Source: Rhodospirillaceae bacterium (GTDB lineage Bacteria; Pseudomonadota; Alphaproteobacteria; Rhodospirillales; UBA2165). From it: a stretch of 64,000 nucleotides of DNA. The translations under genes and the position numbers were made by a program. The notes beneath the pieces are model-generated. The model did not search any database and was not told where the DNA came from. It saw nothing but the letters and a program-made list of their open reading frames with translations. Of the stretch, positions 63,202 through 64,000 are shown piece after piece; within the stretch, counting starts at the first letter, position 1; every line of letters starts with the position of its first letter. Where the stretch lies: positions 186,001 to 250,000 of the forward strand of contig CANIGJ010000001.1 of the NCBI GenBank assembly GCA_947467145.1, written 5' to 3'.

Positions 63202-64000
63202 CTAGACGTTCACCGTCACGTCCATGGGCGGCAGACGCCGGCCACGTAGCAAGTCGGCGCACTTCTCGCCCACCATGATGGCCGGCGCGTTGATATTGCC
63301 GCCGGGCTGGCTCGGGAAGACCGACGCATCGGCGACACGCAGACCATCGACACCGCGCACCTTGAGGTCCTGATCGAGCACCGCATTGGTGCCGGTGCCC
63401 ATGACGCAGGTACCGGACGGATGCTGCATGGTGACGGCGACCGACTTGATGAACTTGGTCAGGTCTTCCTTCGACTGCACATGCGCCCCCGGCAGGTTCT
63501 CCTGTTTGATCAGGCTCTTCTGCGGCTCCTGCGCATAGACCTCGCGCGTGCGGCGGATGCCTTCGATGGCGAGGTCGATGTCGGCCTGTTCCTTGAAGAT
63601 GCCGAGATGGATTTTCGGCTTGTCCATCGGATTGGCCGAACGGAGCGTGACGTTGCCGCGACTTTGCGGATGCAGCACGCAAACGATGCAGCTGAAGGAA
63701 TATTTCTGCGCTGCGGCTTCCCACGGCCACCACGGACGATCGTTGCGATGCACCGTGTTGAAGGTGAGCTGCAGGTCGGGACGATCCACGCTCGGATTGG
63801 AGCGCACGAAGATACCCGCCGTGTTGCCGTTGATGGCGAACGGCCCGTCGCCCATGACGAACCAACGCAACGCCCACATGGCGGCGCGGTCGTAACGCAG
63901 CTGCGACAGGAAGGTGACCGGCCCGTTGGCGCCCATGATGACGGGGCACGATGCGTGCTCCATAAGGTTGCGCCCGACGCCAGGGACATCGGCCACCACA
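63202..64000 (-). CDS. GMC family oxidoreductase, C-terminal part (truncated by window end)
   Basis: Only the last 265 or so residues are present; the gene starts beyond position 64000. GMC features are VADVPGVGRNLMEH, the substrate-binding domain (INGNTAGIFVRSNPSVDRPD), and the C-terminal HPSGTCVMG, LRVADASVFPSQPGGNINAP and MVGEKCADLL, where the His of HPSGTC is the GMC catalytic base region. GMC flavoproteins oxidise alcohols such as choline or sugars. It is convergent with the spermidine-synthase-like gene. Confidence 0.9.
   Translation of the reverse strand, partial: VVADVPGVGRNLMEHASCPVIMGANGPVTFLSQLRYDRAAMWALRWFVMGDGPFAINGNTAGIFVRSNPSVDRPDLQLTFNTVHRNDRPWWPWEAAAQKYSFSCIVCVLHPQSRGNVTLRSANPMDKPKIHLGIFKEQADIDLAIEGIRRTREVYAQEPQKSLIKQENLPGAHVQSKEDLTKFIKSVAVTMQHPSGTCVMGTGTNAVLDQDLKVRGVDGLRVADASVFPSQPGGNINAPAIMVGEKCADLLRGRRLPPMDVTVNV

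Overview
The window is about 62 percent GC by eye and gene-dense, with short intergenic gaps. It is most like an alphaproteobacterial chromosome, probably Rhodospirillales or a relative. That placement rests on overall gene content and style (hybrid PAS kinases, CaiB/BaiF transferases, many orphan solute-binding proteins) and not on a marker gene. No rRNA, tRNA, CRISPR array, insertion sequence or phage gene was seen. No gene-free stretch exceeds about 210 bases.

Layout. 1-7 kb: a very large tandem-PAS hybrid histidine kinase, split by an in-frame TAA, followed by a REC-HD-GYP response regulator. 7-14.5 kb: a minus-strand operon (acyl-CoA dehydrogenase, CaiB-type CoA-transferase, CapA-like protein, TPP enzyme) facing a divergent MarR regulator, then an aldo/keto reductase. 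14.6-22.3 kb: a dihydroxyphthalate-decarboxylase-like protein and four tandem family-5 periplasmic solute-binding proteins with no permease or ATPase. 22.4-30.3 kb: a MetE-like protein, MmgE/PrpD, and an operon of anion transporter, BKACE, CMD-like protein and hydantoinase A, with a cupin diverging from it. 30.3-36.1 kb: PhyH-like oxygenase plus two acyl-CoA dehydrogenases, divergent from methylmalonate-semialdehyde dehydrogenase and an isochorismatase-type hydrolase. 36.2-41.7 kb: cell-surface genes (nucleotide-sugar epimerase, lipoprotein hydrolase, autotransporter-type barrel, O-antigen-ligase-like protein, small secreted protein).

41.7-50.4 kb: two divergent operons. One encodes LLM flavin oxidoreductase, alpha/beta hydrolase and a gentisate-dioxygenase-like cupin. 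The other encodes bicupin, EutA-like ATPase, a periplasmic rhodanese-fold protein lacking its cysteine, and a TPP enzyme. 50.5-53.9 kb: a two-subunit molybdenum hydroxylase and a cupin. 54-60.2 kb: two more solute-binding proteins, a third TPP enzyme, and a second dihydroxyphthalate-decarboxylase-like protein. 60.3-64 kb: a small membrane protein, two cupins, a spermidine-synthase-like protein split into membrane and catalytic halves, and the C-terminal part of a GMC oxidoreductase running off the end.

Taken together, 7-64 kb reads as a catabolic region for aromatic or branched organic acids. Periplasmic binding proteins would capture substrates. Flavin, molybdenum and cupin oxygenases, TPP enzymes and decarboxylase-like proteins would attack them. 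CoA-transferase, acyl-CoA dehydrogenases and MmsA would feed products to central metabolism. No single complete known pathway can be assigned from sequence alone. The least familiar units are the bicupin/EutA/rhodanese/TPP operon and the six permease-less binding proteins.
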